Position numbers and translations under genes: made by a program
The notes under the pieces: model-generated
The model's database searches: none
Told to the model about the DNA's origin: nothing
Seen by the model: only the letters and a program-made list of their open reading frames with translations
In this document: positions 7,335 through 15,186 of the stretch, piece by piece
Layout of the letters: each line of letters starts with the position of its first letter
How positions within the stretch are numbered: the stretch's first letter is position 1
Source: Bradyrhizobium sp. SSBR45G
Lineage (GTDB): Bacteria; Pseudomonadota; Alphaproteobacteria; Rhizobiales; Xanthobacteraceae
Direction of reading: 5' to 3'
Assembly (NCBI RefSeq): GCF_030159255.1
Contig: NZ_BSCT01000052.1
Location: 1 to 40,804, forward strand
DNA: 40,804 nucleotides

Positions 7335-7823
7335 ATGAAGCGATCCGACCTCACCGAGAAGCTGCTCGACATCAAGCGCGAGAAGGGCTGGAGCTGGAAA
7401 TACATCTGCGAGCAGATCGGCGGCTATTCCGAGGTGCTGATCGTCGGCGCCATTCTCGGCCAGATGAAGCTGACCAAGCCGCAGGCCGCCAATGCCGGCG
7501 AGCTGTTCGGGCTCTCGAAGAGCGAGATCACGATGCTGAACGAGACGCCGATGCGCGGCGAGGGCGTGCAGATGCCGCCGACCGATCCCCTGATCTATCG
7601 CTTCTACGAGCTGGTGATGATCAATGGCCCGGCCTGGAAGGAGCTGATCCAGGAGGAGTTCGGCGACGGCATCATGTCGGCGATCGATTTCGACATGGTG
7701 ATGGAGCGCCTGCCAAACGCCAAGGGCGACCGCGTCAAGATCACGATGTCGGGCAAGTTCCTGCCGTACAAATATTACGGCGCCAGCGGCAACGTGCCGG
7801 AGTATGGATTCAAGGAAGAGTAG
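7335..7823 (+). CDS. cynS: Cyanate hydratase (cyanase)
   Basis: A 162-residue cyanase that converts cyanate and bicarbonate into ammonia and CO2 via carbamate. The N-terminal helical domain (residues 1-80) resembles a DNA-binding fold but lacks that role in the family. The C-terminal catalytic domain holds the three conserved active-site residues: the Arg and Glu of YRFYEL (the Arg96/Glu99 pair in E. coli numbering) and the Ser of GIMSAIDFD (Ser122). The end, YKYYGASGNVPEYGFKEE, is close to the family norm in length and sequence. The ATG follows AGGGAGACC. It closes the plus-strand train. Together with the transporter it should allow cyanate to be used as a nitrogen source or detoxified. Confidence 0.97.
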   Translation: MKRSDLTEKLLDIKREKGWSWKYICEQIGGYSEVLIVGAILGQMKLTKPQAANAGELFGLSKSEITMLNETPMRGEGVQMPPTDPLIYRFYELVMINGPAWKELIQEEFGDGIMSAIDFDMVMERLPNAKGDRVKITMSGKFLPYKYYGASGNVPEYGFKEE

Positions 7824-7824
7824 A

Positions 7825-7913
7825 CGAATAGGGAGTAGCGAATAGCGAGTAGGGAAGAGCGAACAGGGGCAGGTCAGCCCTATTCGCTACTCGCCATTCG
7901 CTATTCGCCCCTG
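7825..7913. repeat. Long imperfect hairpin built of GAATAGC/GAGTAGC units
   Basis: The left arm (7825-7869) reads cgaatagggagtagcgaata followed by gcgagtaggg. The right arm (7878-7913) is its inverted counterpart, made of tattcgc/tactcgc/attcgc units and closing with gcccctg against caggggc. It fills the 94-bp gap between the convergent cynS and zeta genes. It probably acts as a two-way terminator or barrier. Confidence 0.8.
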
Positions 7914-7917
7914 ATCA

Positions 7918-8238
7918 CTATCCCGCCTTGATCTGGGCGACAGCGGTCGCCAGCAGTTCGCTCATCTTCGCGCGGATTTCGGCCTCGGTCACCGCGGCGC
8001 CCTTGGCGGTGAGGTCACCCAGCACCTTGCGCACGACGTCGGCGTCGCCGGCCTCCTCGAAATCGGCCGCGACCACCTCCTTGGCGTAGGCGTCGGCGTC
8101 AGCGCCTGATTTGCCGAGCTTTTCGGCTGCCCAGAGGCCGAGGAGCTTGTTGCGGCGGGCTTCCGCCTTGAACTTCAATTCCTCGTCATGGGCGAATTGC
8201 TTCTCGAAGGCGTCCTCGCGCTTGTCGAACGTGGTCAT
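7918..8238 (-). CDS. ATPase inhibitor subunit zeta (DUF1476)
   Basis: A 106-residue, helical, highly charged soluble protein of the DUF1476 family. In Paracoccus denitrificans the family member is the zeta subunit, which binds F1 of ATP synthase and blocks ATP hydrolysis. Recognisable pieces are FDKREDAFEKQFAHDEE at the N-terminus (the inhibitory segment), the central NKLLGLWAAEKLG, and VRKVLGDL near residue 70. Length and start agree with the family, and GGAAG lies upstream of the ATG at 8238. It faces cynS tail to tail and diverges from purC, an arrangement that places it beside purine genes rather than in the atp operon. It is probably transcribed alone. Confidence 0.92.
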   Translation of the reverse strand: MTTFDKREDAFEKQFAHDEELKFKAEARRNKLLGLWAAEKLGKSGADADAYAKEVVAADFEEAGDADVVRKVLGDLTAKGAAVTEAEIRAKMSELLATAVAQIKAG

Positions 8239-8550
8239 GGTCGGAACTTCCAGTGTTGCCGAAGAGGGTTAACCGCGGAGGCGGTTGCGGGGCGGTATCC
8301 GCACGCCTAAATAATTGGAACACCTTGCCAATACAACGGGCACGAGGCCGCAGGAAGGCGCGGTAAAACTCCGGTCCAGGGATCTGGATCGATTGTGCTC
8401 GGGACACCAATGGGATAGGTTTCCCACAGGCTCGGTTCCTGTTCTGTTTCCGTCGGATCCAAGCCCTCGCGGCAGCTCCGTCGTGGTCCTGTCCAAAGTC
8501 ATCCGGAGCCCACCAATTTCATGGATTTCAACAAAACACGGTACATCCCA
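8239..8550. other. Gap between divergent zeta and purC genes
   Basis: These 312 bp must carry the promoters of both genes. I see AT-richer patches (taaataattggaac near 8308) but no match I would call a specific promoter, riboswitch or operator. A frame-compatible ATG at 8521 could extend PurC by ten residues, but the family N-terminus begins at 8551. Confidence 0.5.
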
Positions 8551-9318
8551 ATGAGCCGTCGGCGTCGCATTTATGAAGGCAAGGCCAAGGTCCTTTACGA
8601 AGGCCCCGAGCCGGGCACCCTGATCCAGCACTTCAAGGACGACGCTACCGCCTTCAATGCCAAGAAGCACCAGGTGATCGAAGGCAAGGGCGTCCTCAAC
8701 AACCGGATCTCGGAGTACCTGTTTCAGCACCTCAACGACATCGGGGTGCCGACCCACTTCATCCGCCGGCTCAACATGCGCGAGCAGTTGATTCGCGAGG
8801 TCGAGATCGTGCCGCTCGAGGTCGTCGTGCGCAACGTGGCGGCGGGCTCGCTGTCGCAGCGCCTCGGCATCGAGGAAGGCACCCAGCTGCCGCGTTCGAT
8901 CATCGAATTCTATTACAAGAACGACCAACTCAACGACCCCATGGTGTCGGAAGAGCACATCACCGCGTTCGGCTGGGCCACGCCCCAGGAGATCGACGAC
9001 ATCATGGCGCTCGCCATCCGTGTCAACGACTTCCTGACCGGCCTTTTCCTCGGCATCGGCATCCGCCTGGTCGATTTCAAGATGGAATGCGGCCGGCTGT
9101 TCGAGAACGAGATGATGCGGATCATCGTCGCCGACGAGATTTCCCCTGATTCCTGCCGTCTCTGGGACATCAAGTCGAACGAGAAGCTCGACAAGGACCG
9201 CTTCCGCCGTGATCTTGGCGGCCTTCTGGAGGCCTATACCGAGGTCGCCAAGCGGCTCGGCATCCTGATGGAGAACGAGCGTCCGGCGGGCTCCGGCCCG
9301 GTCCTGGTCAAGAGCTAA
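8551..9318 (+). CDS. purC: Phosphoribosylaminoimidazole-succinocarboxamide synthase
   Basis: A 255-residue SAICAR synthetase, which joins CAIR to aspartate with ATP in purine synthesis. Conserved blocks include the N-terminal IYEGKAKVLYEG nucleotide loop, FKDDATAFN, KGVLNNRISEYLF, EVVVRNVAAGSL, and the C-terminal LVDFKMECGR and ADEISPDSCRLWD, which hold metal and substrate ligands. I took the ATG at 8551 (MSRRRRIYEGK) since homologues start there; a longer start at 8521 is possible. The gene leads a tight purC-purS-ORF-purQ run with gaps of 13, 3 and 4 bp, so it is almost certainly one transcript. Confidence 0.96.
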   Translation: MSRRRRIYEGKAKVLYEGPEPGTLIQHFKDDATAFNAKKHQVIEGKGVLNNRISEYLFQHLNDIGVPTHFIRRLNMREQLIREVEIVPLEVVVRNVAAGSLSQRLGIEEGTQLPRSIIEFYYKNDQLNDPMVSEEHITAFGWATPQEIDDIMALAIRVNDFLTGLFLGIGIRLVDFKMECGRLFENEMMRIIVADEISPDSCRLWDIKSNEKLDKDRFRRDLGGLLEAYTEVAKRLGILMENERPAGSGPVLVKS

Positions 9319-9331
9319 AGGGAAGCAAGAC

Positions 9332-9574
9332 GTGAAAGCGCGTGTCACGGTGACACTGAAAACCGGCATCCTCGATCCCCAGGGTAAGGCGATCGAGGGC
9401 GCCCTGAAATCGCTCGGCGTCGACGGCGTCGCGTCAGTCCGTCAGGGCAAGGTGTTCGACATCGAGCTCGCCGGCGCCGACAAGGCCACGGCGGAGGCCG
9501 CCCTCAAGGCGGCCGCCGACAAGCTGCTCGCCAACACGGTGATCGAGAATTACCGGGTGGAGCTGTTGGGGTAG
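9332..9574 (+). CDS. purS: Phosphoribosylformylglycinamidine synthase subunit PurS
   Basis: An 80-residue small subunit of the three-part FGAM synthase (PurL-PurQ-PurS) found in alphaproteobacteria and Gram-positives. PurS is thought to help ammonia pass from the glutaminase PurQ to PurL. Family hallmarks are the strand KARVTVTLKTGILDPQGKAI, the KSLGVDGVASVRQGK segment, and ANTVIENYRVELL at the end. It begins with GTG, 13 bp after purC, with GGAAG upstream. The next open frame starts 3 bp after its stop. Confidence 0.95.
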   Translation: MKARVTVTLKTGILDPQGKAIEGALKSLGVDGVASVRQGKVFDIELAGADKATAEAALKAAADKLLANTVIENYRVELLG

Positions 9575-9577
9575 GCG

Positions 9578-9757
9578 ATGGCTGTGACCGACCGCGAGAT
9601 CTACGAGCTGCTGCTTGAGGTCTCGCGTGATCTGGTCCGCGTCGAACATTCGGACGATGAGCTTCTTGCCGGCGTGCGAGCGTTGAACCGGGAGCTCTCG
9701 TCAGACTCACTCACCCTCGCCAAGCCGCGAGGCGGAAATCCTCAAGCAAGCACGTAA
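9578..9757 (+). CDS. 59-residue conserved-position ORF between purS and purQ
   Basis: An ATG-initiated frame of 60 codons lies between purS (3 bp before) and purQ (4 bp after), filling the gap almost exactly. The product starts MAVTDREIYELLLEVSRDLV and looks helical and acidic up to about residue 40 (DDELLAGVRALNREL). Its tail is polar and low in structure. Codon use is like that of its neighbours, with G or C dominating third positions. I do not recognise a family. The tight spacing suggests translational coupling with purS and purQ. It could be a small partner of the FGAM synthase or merely a spacer that keeps ribosomes moving towards purQ. No signal peptide or membrane segment is seen. Confidence 0.55.
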   Translation: MAVTDREIYELLLEVSRDLVRVEHSDDELLAGVRALNRELSSDSLTLAKPRGGNPQAST

Positions 9758-9761
9758 GATC

Positions 9762-10463
9762 ATGAAATCCGCCGTCCTCGTCTTTCCAGGCATCAACCGC
9801 GAACGCGACATGGCGCGCGCGCTGCGCATGATCTCCGGCCATGAGCCGGCGATGCTCTGGCACGCGGAAACGGAGCTGCCCAACGGCACCGATCTCGTCG
9901 TCGTCCCCGGCGGCTTCTCCTATGGCGATTATCTGCGCTGTGGCGCGATCGCGGCGCGGGCGCCTGTCATGGATGCGGTGCGCGATCATGCTGCCAAGGG
10001 TGGCCTCGTGCTCGGCGTCTGCAACGGCTTCCAGATCCTGTGCGAGTCGGGCCTGCTGCCGGGCGTCCTGATGCGCAACGACAAGCTCAAATTCATCTGC
10101 AAGGACGTGCATCTGCGGGTCGAGCGCTCGGACACACCGTTCACCCGCGGCTATAACGCCGGCCAGGTCATCCGTGTGCCCGTTGCCCATGGCGAGGGCA
10201 ATTATGCCGCTGACGAGGAGACCCTGAAGCGGCTCAATGGCGACGGGCGCGTGCTCTATCGCTACTGCTCAGCCGACGGCGAGGTCGGCGACCTCAGCAA
10301 CATCAACGGCGCGGCGCATTCCATTGCCGGCATCGTCAACGAGAGCGGCAACGTGCTCGGCATGATGCCGCATCCCGAGAATCACGTCGAGGACATCATG
10401 GGCTGCACCGACGGCCGCGGCCTGTTCGCCGGCCTCGTCGCCCATCTCGACCGCGCCGCCTGA
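9762..10463 (+). CDS. purQ: Phosphoribosylformylglycinamidine synthase subunit PurQ (glutaminase)
   Basis: A 233-residue class I glutamine amidotransferase that releases ammonia from glutamine for FGAM formation. The nucleophile elbow is GVCNGFQIL (Cys near residue 87), and the catalytic His and Glu fit GMMPHPENHVED near the C-terminus. The N-terminal SAVLVFPGINRERDMARAL and VVPGGFSYGDYLRCG are diagnostic of PurQ. The ATG at 9762 lies 4 bp after the 59-residue ORF. The acceptor subunit PurL is encoded 10 kb away at 20323, so the complex is split between two loci. No clear terminator is visible in the 140 bp after its stop. Confidence 0.96.
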   Translation: MKSAVLVFPGINRERDMARALRMISGHEPAMLWHAETELPNGTDLVVVPGGFSYGDYLRCGAIAARAPVMDAVRDHAAKGGLVLGVCNGFQILCESGLLPGVLMRNDKLKFICKDVHLRVERSDTPFTRGYNAGQVIRVPVAHGEGNYAADEETLKRLNGDGRVLYRYCSADGEVGDLSNINGAAHSIAGIVNESGNVLGMMPHPENHVEDIMGCTDGRGLFAGLVAHLDRAA

Positions 10464-10606
10464 TCGCGGCGCGCGTCGGTCCGGTCGCAGAGCAGGCCGA
10501 CCGATGGACCAACAAACGACCGATTGGCGAGACAGCGTAGCGCACGTCTTCCATCCTTCGGATCGTCGATGATCTGTGCGCTGGCCATGATCGCTGCGGT
10601 GTCCTG

Positions 10607-11194
10607 ATGTCGGCACTGTCATTCACTCAGTGCGCGCTGCGCTGGCTTCTTCTGTCGGTGTCGCTGGCGACCGTGGCCGGCATGGATGGGCTCCGGGCGG
10701 AAATCCCGTCGACAACTCCGTCGGCGACGCCGTCACCCGCCGCGCCGCCGCAGCCCTTCTCCGTGAGCGGCTGGAGATCCCAGCGGCCGAGCGGCACCGA
10801 CGTCACCTTCTTCATCTGCGAGGATACCAAGTGCGGTCCGGGCTCGAAGGTGAGCTACCGGCTCTATGCCCCCGACACGACCATGACCATCGAGCAATTC
10901 CGTGCCTCGCAAGAGCAGACCGTCAAGATCCTGGATCAGCGGGTCCCAGGCCAGACGACCACGATTCTCGGCGTCGAAGGTGACAAGGGCACCAACCTGC
11001 CGCGCGTGTTCCGGGCGCGGCGCCTGAAGGTGGCGGCCGACGGGAGCAGGGAATATCAGGTGAGCGGCATGCTGTTCGGGCTGAAAGCCAGCGCGAGCCT
11101 GATCAGCACCGCGGGCGGCGAGGCCAGCAGCACCACCAACTTCGCATTATTCGCGATTCCCGTGCTGGCCATGCTCGGGCTGCCGCCGCGGTGA
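10607..11194 (+). CDS. Secreted protein resembling invasion-associated locus B family (uncertain)
   Basis: A 195-residue protein with a likely Sec signal (residues 1-31, hydrophobic core WLLLSVSLATVAG, cleavage near LRA-E), then a Ser/Thr/Pro/Ala-rich linker to about residue 48. The folded part begins FSVSGWRSQRPSGTDVTFFICEDTKCGPGSKVSY, quoted here only as a landmark by its two Cys residues (ICED.KCG). This could form a disulfide. The C-terminal end is again hydrophobic (FALFAIPVLAMLGL), perhaps a second membrane or surface anchor. I cannot name a family with confidence. It stands alone between purQ and a DUF1236 gene, both on the same strand. Confidence 0.65.
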   Translation: MSALSFTQCALRWLLLSVSLATVAGMDGLRAEIPSTTPSATPSPAAPPQPFSVSGWRSQRPSGTDVTFFICEDTKCGPGSKVSYRLYAPDTTMTIEQFRASQEQTVKILDQRVPGQTTTILGVEGDKGTNLPRVFRARRLKVAADGSREYQVSGMLFGLKASASLISTAGGEASSTTNFALFAIPVLAMLGLPPR

Positions 11195-11367
11195 GGCGCC
11201 GGCGCTGAGAGGCTATCGGCCTGTCTCGTCGCCGATATCGGCGGCGGCGTTGGGCTGTTCATCAAAATCGTTCCGTAACTTTTTTCTCCCGCGGTCCGGC
11301 AACGCCGGCCGGTTGATCGCGTTGTCCGCCCGATTCCCTTGGGGCAGGGAATTGAGGAGGTTCACAC

Positions 11368-12708
11368 ATGACGACGAAACATTGGCTGGGAACGGCCGCT
11401 ATCATTCTGGCGATCGGCACTGGCGCGAGCGCCGCATCCGCGCAATCCGAGATGAAGCGCGAGGGCGGTCCTGCGGCGGCGTCGCCGCGTGGTGAGGCGG
11501 TCCGTCCGGCTGCCGACGCCAAGGGCGGCGCTGCGGCGGCAGAACGCGCAGCGTCGGAGACGAAGGGCGCGCCGGAGCAGCGTCGCGCTGAACCGCCGTC
11601 CGCGGCCGGGCGTGAGCCGGTGCGGGAGCAGGCGCAGGAGCGCGCCGTGCCTGACACCAAGCAGGGCGCTCAGCAGACCAAGGGCGAGCGCGGGCCGGCG
11701 GCCGCCGAGCGTGCCCGTGACGCCAAGGAGGGCGCTGAAGACAAACAGGCTCAGGGCAAGGGCAAGGTTGAGGACAAGGCCGCAGAGAAACAGCCTGGGC
11801 GTGCCGACGAGCGCAAGACCGAGGAGCGTGCCGCCGAGTCCAACAAGCCCGGTGCGACGGATCGCAAGTCCGACCGTGAGGCGGATCGCAACGACCGCAC
11901 CGGCGGCGACAAGCCCCGCCAAAGCCAGGACGAGCGTGGCAATCGCGAGTCCGGCAAGACCGCCGACAAGCCGGACGCCGATCGCAGCAAGCAGGCCACC
12001 CAGCCAGCGCGTGTCGACGACAAATCGACGGCGCAGCAGGACCCGAAGGCAGGCCCCGCCGGCAACGACGCGCGCAAGCCGGATGCGACCGGGCAGGCCG
12101 GCAACCAGACCCAGCCGGACGGCCAGCGCTCCGCGACCTCGGTGTCTGTCAACGACCAGCAGCGCACCCGCGTGGTCGATCAGCTCAAGCGCGATCGCGA
12201 TTTCGACCGGGCGCGCACCGACATCGATATCCGCATCAACATCGGCGAGCGCCTGCCCGAGCGCGTGCGGCCGCGTCCGCTGCCCTCGGACATCGTCGTG
12301 ATGGTGCCAGAGTATCGCGGCTACGACTACACGGTGGTGCGTGACGAGATCGCCATCATCGATCCGCGCAGCCGCGAGATCGTCGACGTCATTCCGCAGA
12401 ACGGCGTGCGCGCCGATCGTGGCTATGACCACGGCAGCTATGGCGTGAACGCGACCCGCATCGTGCTGTCGGACGATCAGCGTCAGATCCTGCGCCGCGC
12501 GGTCACCGAGACCGGCACGGTCGGCTCGACGACATCCTCGTCACTGTCGTCCGGTTCGAGCTGCCTCAGCCTGCGCCGCGTGCCCGATGAGCTCGCCCGC
12601 AGCAATCCCGAGCTCGCCAACTACCAGTACCTGGCGATCGGCGATCAGGTGGTTCTGGTCGACCCGCGGGATCAGAAGATCGTGCAGGTCATCGACCAGC
12701 AGCAGTGA
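11368..12708 (+). CDS. DUF1236 domain-containing exported protein with long charged linker
   Basis: A 446-residue exported protein. The signal peptide covers residues 1-26 (core GTAAIILAIGTGASAASA-Q). Residues 27-265 are a low-complexity, Ala/Lys/Glu/Arg/Asp/Gln-rich segment without hydrophobic runs, most likely disordered or coiled. The C-terminal 180 residues hold two DUF1236-like units: VRPRPLPSDIVVMVPEYRGY followed by DEIAIIDPRSREIVDVI at about 305-350, and a second related unit ending VLVDPRDQKIVQVIDQQQ. DUF1236 proteins are common and often multiplied in Bradyrhizobium; their role is unknown. I infer a periplasmic or envelope protein. The ATG follows GAGGAGG. It is flanked by gaps of 170-220 bp and is probably monocistronic. 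Confidence 0.85.
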   Translation: MTTKHWLGTAAIILAIGTGASAASAQSEMKREGGPAAASPRGEAVRPAADAKGGAAAAERAASETKGAPEQRRAEPPSAAGREPVREQAQERAVPDTKQGAQQTKGERGPAAAERARDAKEGAEDKQAQGKGKVEDKAAEKQPGRADERKTEERAAESNKPGATDRKSDREADRNDRTGGDKPRQSQDERGNRESGKTADKPDADRSKQATQPARVDDKSTAQQDPKAGPAGNDARKPDATGQAGNQTQPDGQRSATSVSVNDQQRTRVVDQLKRDRDFDRARTDIDIRINIGERLPERVRPRPLPSDIVVMVPEYRGYDYTVVRDEIAIIDPRSREIVDVIPQNGVRADRGYDHGSYGVNATRIVLSDDQRQILRRAVTETGTVGSTTSSSLSSGSSCLSLRRVPDELARSNPELANYQYLAIGDQVVLVDPRDQKIVQVIDQQQ

Positions 12709-12882
12709 CGCCAATGCGCCGGGAGGCCGCCTGTCGTGGCGTGCCTCTCGGCGCTCCGGCCTATCCGGCACGGTCGGGTTTGCATGTCCCAGGTCACGTC
12801 CCGAACCATGCCCATCCGGCATGGAAGCCGATCTAAATATTGATTTGGACATAGCACGGCGGGGTCTGCTCTAGTTCGCTCC

Positions 12883-12929
12883 GAAACGGGAACGAGAAAT
12901 CATCTCGTCCCAAACGGGAGCGAAACGAG
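12883..12929. promoter_or_regulatory. Repeated and palindromic motifs just upstream of the DctA-type gene
   Basis: Two direct repeats, GAAACGGGAACGAG (12883-12896) and AAACGGGAGCGAAACGAG (12912-12929), flank and overlap the palindrome ACGAGA-AATCA-TCTCGT (12892-12908). The arrangement resembles an operator or a leader hairpin. It ends 2 bp before the ATG and includes the GGAG likely used as ribosome site. Confidence 0.45.
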
Positions 12930-12931
12930 CC

Positions 12932-14239
12932 ATGGCGATCATCCGCCAGCTTTACGTGCAAGTTCTGATCGCGATCGCGCTCGCGATCGTCTTCGGCCTG
13001 GTGGCGCCTGGCGCGGCCGCTGACATGAAGCCGCTCGGCGACGGCTTCATCGCCCTTTTGCGCATGATGCTGGGGCCGATCATCTTCTGCTCGGTCGTCC
13101 TGGGACTGACCCACGTCCGCGACATGCGGCAGCTCGGCCGGCTCGCGCTCAAATCGCTGCTTTATTTCGAGATCCTCACCACGCTCGGCATGGTCGTCGG
13201 CTTCATCGCGGTCAACGTGGTCCAACCCGGCGACGGGCTGCATGCCGGCAATCTCGCGCTGAACGATAGCGTCACGCGCATTTCGAACTCGGCGAGCAAC
13301 TTCACCGCCGTCGGCTTCTTTCTCAGCATCATTCCGACGACCATCGTCGACGCCTTCGCCAAGGGTGAGATCCTTCAGGTGCTGTTCATTTCGGTGATGG
13401 TCGGGGCGGCGCTGAGCGTCGGCCTGAAGAAGGACTCGGCCATCCTGCACGGCATCGAAGAGGGGCAGGACGTGCTGTTCCGCATGCTCGGCTTCATCAT
13501 GAAGCTCGCGCCGATCGGCGCCTTCGGCGCGATGGCGGCGGCGATCGGCACCCACGGCGGCGCCACGCTGCTCTACCTCGGAAAGGTCGTGGTGCTCTAT
13601 TGGGCCACCGCGATCGTCTTCGTGCTGGTCGTGCTCGGTGCGGTCTGCGCCATCATGCGACTGTCACTGTTCAAGCTGCTCCGGCTTATCCGAGAGGAGC
13701 TGCTGCTGGTGCTCGGGACGGCCTCCGGCGAAGTCGCGCTGCCGCGGCTGATGCAGAAGCTCGAGCAGGCCGGCTGCGACGGCTCGATCGTGGGTTTCGT
13801 CCTGCCGGCGGGCTACAGCTTCAACCTCGACGGCACCGGCATCTACATGGCGATTGCGGTCGGCTTCATCGCGCAGGCGACCGATACGCCATTCTCCTAT
13901 GGGCAGCAGGTCGCCGTGCTCGCCGTGATGCTGCTGACGTCGAAGGGCGGCACGACGGTCGCAGGCGGCGCCTTCATCAAGCTCGCGGCGACCCTGCAAT
14001 CCGTTCGGGTGCTGCCCCTGAACGGCCTCGGCCTTCTGTTCGGGATCGACCGCCTGATGGCCACCTGCACCGCGCTGACCAACGTCATCGGCAACACGGT
14101 CGCCGTCTTTGCCATCGCGCGCTGGGAGAATGCGTTGGACACGGCGAAGCTCGACGCCTATCTGGCGCGCGGCGCTGCGGCGCCTGCGGTAGCTGAGGCT
14201 GACGCATCCCGCGCGGCCATCGTGGGCGCAGGCGAATGA
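12932..14239 (+). CDS. Dicarboxylate/amino acid:cation symporter (DctA/GltP family)
   Basis: A 435-residue inner-membrane secondary transporter that couples carboxylate or amino-acid uptake to H+ or Na+. Family signposts are the N-terminal MMLGPIIFCSVVLGL, the hairpin motif GTASGEVALPRLMQKLE, GYSFNLDGTGIYMA (substrate and cation site), the second hairpin SKGGTTVAGGAFIKLAATL, and NVIGNTVAVFAIARWE. The second hairpin departs from the usual DctA SKGAAGVTGSGF, so the substrate need not be succinate or malate. Length and about eight membrane helices fit the family. It converges on the LysR gene with 2 bp between stops and sits next to a catabolic operon. I therefore infer that it imports that operon's carboxylate substrate. 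Confidence 0.9.
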   Translation: MAIIRQLYVQVLIAIALAIVFGLVAPGAAADMKPLGDGFIALLRMMLGPIIFCSVVLGLTHVRDMRQLGRLALKSLLYFEILTTLGMVVGFIAVNVVQPGDGLHAGNLALNDSVTRISNSASNFTAVGFFLSIIPTTIVDAFAKGEILQVLFISVMVGAALSVGLKKDSAILHGIEEGQDVLFRMLGFIMKLAPIGAFGAMAAAIGTHGGATLLYLGKVVVLYWATAIVFVLVVLGAVCAIMRLSLFKLLRLIREELLLVLGTASGEVALPRLMQKLEQAGCDGSIVGFVLPAGYSFNLDGTGIYMAIAVGFIAQATDTPFSYGQQVAVLAVMLLTSKGGTTVAGGAFIKLAATLQSVRVLPLNGLGLLFGIDRLMATCTALTNVIGNTVAVFAIARWENALDTAKLDAYLARGAAAPAVAEADASRAAIVGAGE

Positions 14240-14241
14240 GC

Positions 14242-15186
14242 TCAGCGCACGTAGTCGTCGATCATCGTGGCGCCGGGCCAGCTGCCGTCCCTGACGCTCT
14301 CGGCGATCGCGTCGCGCACCAGGGCGCGCAGCTGGTCCGCCAGCCAGGTCGGCTGGCGTTCGCGCGGCATGCCGATCGAGACGGTCGAGATCAACGGCGG
14401 CCGCTCGATCGAGCGGATGCTGAGCTCGCCGCGTTCGGCCTCCCCGGCCACGGCCGCATAGGCGAGGATCGTCGCACTGAGGCCGCGCTTGACCATGGCC
14501 TTGGTCATGCTCACGCTGTCGACCTCGAAGGTGACGTTGAGCCGCGCGCCGTTCTGGATCGCCGCCTGCTCGATCAGGCGCCGGTTGCTGTGCGGAAGGC
14601 TCGGCAGGATGAGCGACAATCCGGCCAGCTCGCGCCAACGGATCTTGCCGGAAACCGTCTCGCCCGACGGGGCCGGGGGAGCTGCAACGACCATGCGGTC
14701 GTGCAGGATCGGTGCGAGTGCGATGCCGTCGAGTGGCGGCGGGTTGTAGAGCACGGCAATGTCGAGCCGGCGGTCCAGCAGCCATTCTTCCAGCGAGGAG
14801 CTGATGCCTTCGCGGACCTGGACCGAGGCCTGCGGCCAGCGTCTGCGCAGCTCGATCACGATCGACGGCGCGATGCGCAGGCCGGCAACGGGCGGCACGC
14901 CGAGCACGATGTGGCCGGCAAAGCTCGAGTCCGGCGAGCGGACCGCGCTCGGCATCTGATCGATCTGCAGCAGCACGGCGTGGGCGTGCTCCAGAAACGT
15001 CGTGCCTGCGCGGGTCAGCCGGACGCCGCGCCCGTGGCGCACCAGCAACGCAACGCCCAGCTCATCCTCGAGCTTCATCAGCTGACGGCTGAGGGCGGAT
15101 TGCGCGACGTTGAGCATCGCCGAGGCCCGGCTCACGCTGCCGGCGCGCGCCACCTGCACGAAGTAACGAAGTTCGCGGATGTCGAT
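14242..15186 (-). CDS. LysR-family transcriptional regulator with AUC in place of a start codon
   Basis: A LysR regulator of about 314 residues. The helix-turn-helix is SVSRASAMLNVAQSALSRQL and the effector domain runs from about residue 95 (HIVLGVPPVAGLRIAPSI) to the end. The first ordinary initiator is a GTG at 15159, but starting there would remove the first helix of the DNA-binding domain. Upstream in frame the sequence continues as IDIRELRYF, exactly the conserved LysR N-terminus with Ile (ATC, 15186-15184) where Met is expected. GGAGG lies eight bases before that ATC. A TAA blocks the frame further upstream, with no ATG, GTG or TTG between. I therefore place the start at the ATC, as a non-AUG start, a recent mutation or a sequencing error. 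It diverges from the hydrolase operon and probably regulates it. Confidence 0.8.
   Translation of the reverse strand: MDIRELRYFVQVARAGSVSRASAMLNVAQSALSRQLMKLEDELGVALLVRHGRGVRLTRAGTTFLEHAHAVLLQIDQMPSAVRSPDSSFAGHIVLGVPPVAGLRIAPSIVIELRRRWPQASVQVREGISSSLEEWLLDRRLDIAVLYNPPPLDGIALAPILHDRMVVAAPPAPSGETVSGKIRWRELAGLSLILPSLPHSNRRLIEQAAIQNGARLNVTFEVDSVSMTKAMVKRGLSATILAYAAVAGEAERGELSIRSIERPPLISTVSIGMPRERQPTWLADQLRALVRDAIAESVRDGSWPGATMIDDYVR

Noticed and set aside
7825..7913. Possible CRISPR-like array
   Set aside because: Units are 6-8 bp, arranged as an inverted repeat, without spacers of constant length and without cas genes.
9850..9875. CTGGCACG sequence resembling a sigma-54 -24 box
   Set aside because: It lies inside purQ and lacks a matching -12 GC at the right distance.
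12883..12915. GGAAC upstream of the DctA-type gene as a general-stress promoter
   Set aside because: At 16-17 bp downstream the sequence is ccaaa-like instead of CGTT, so the -10 half is absent.
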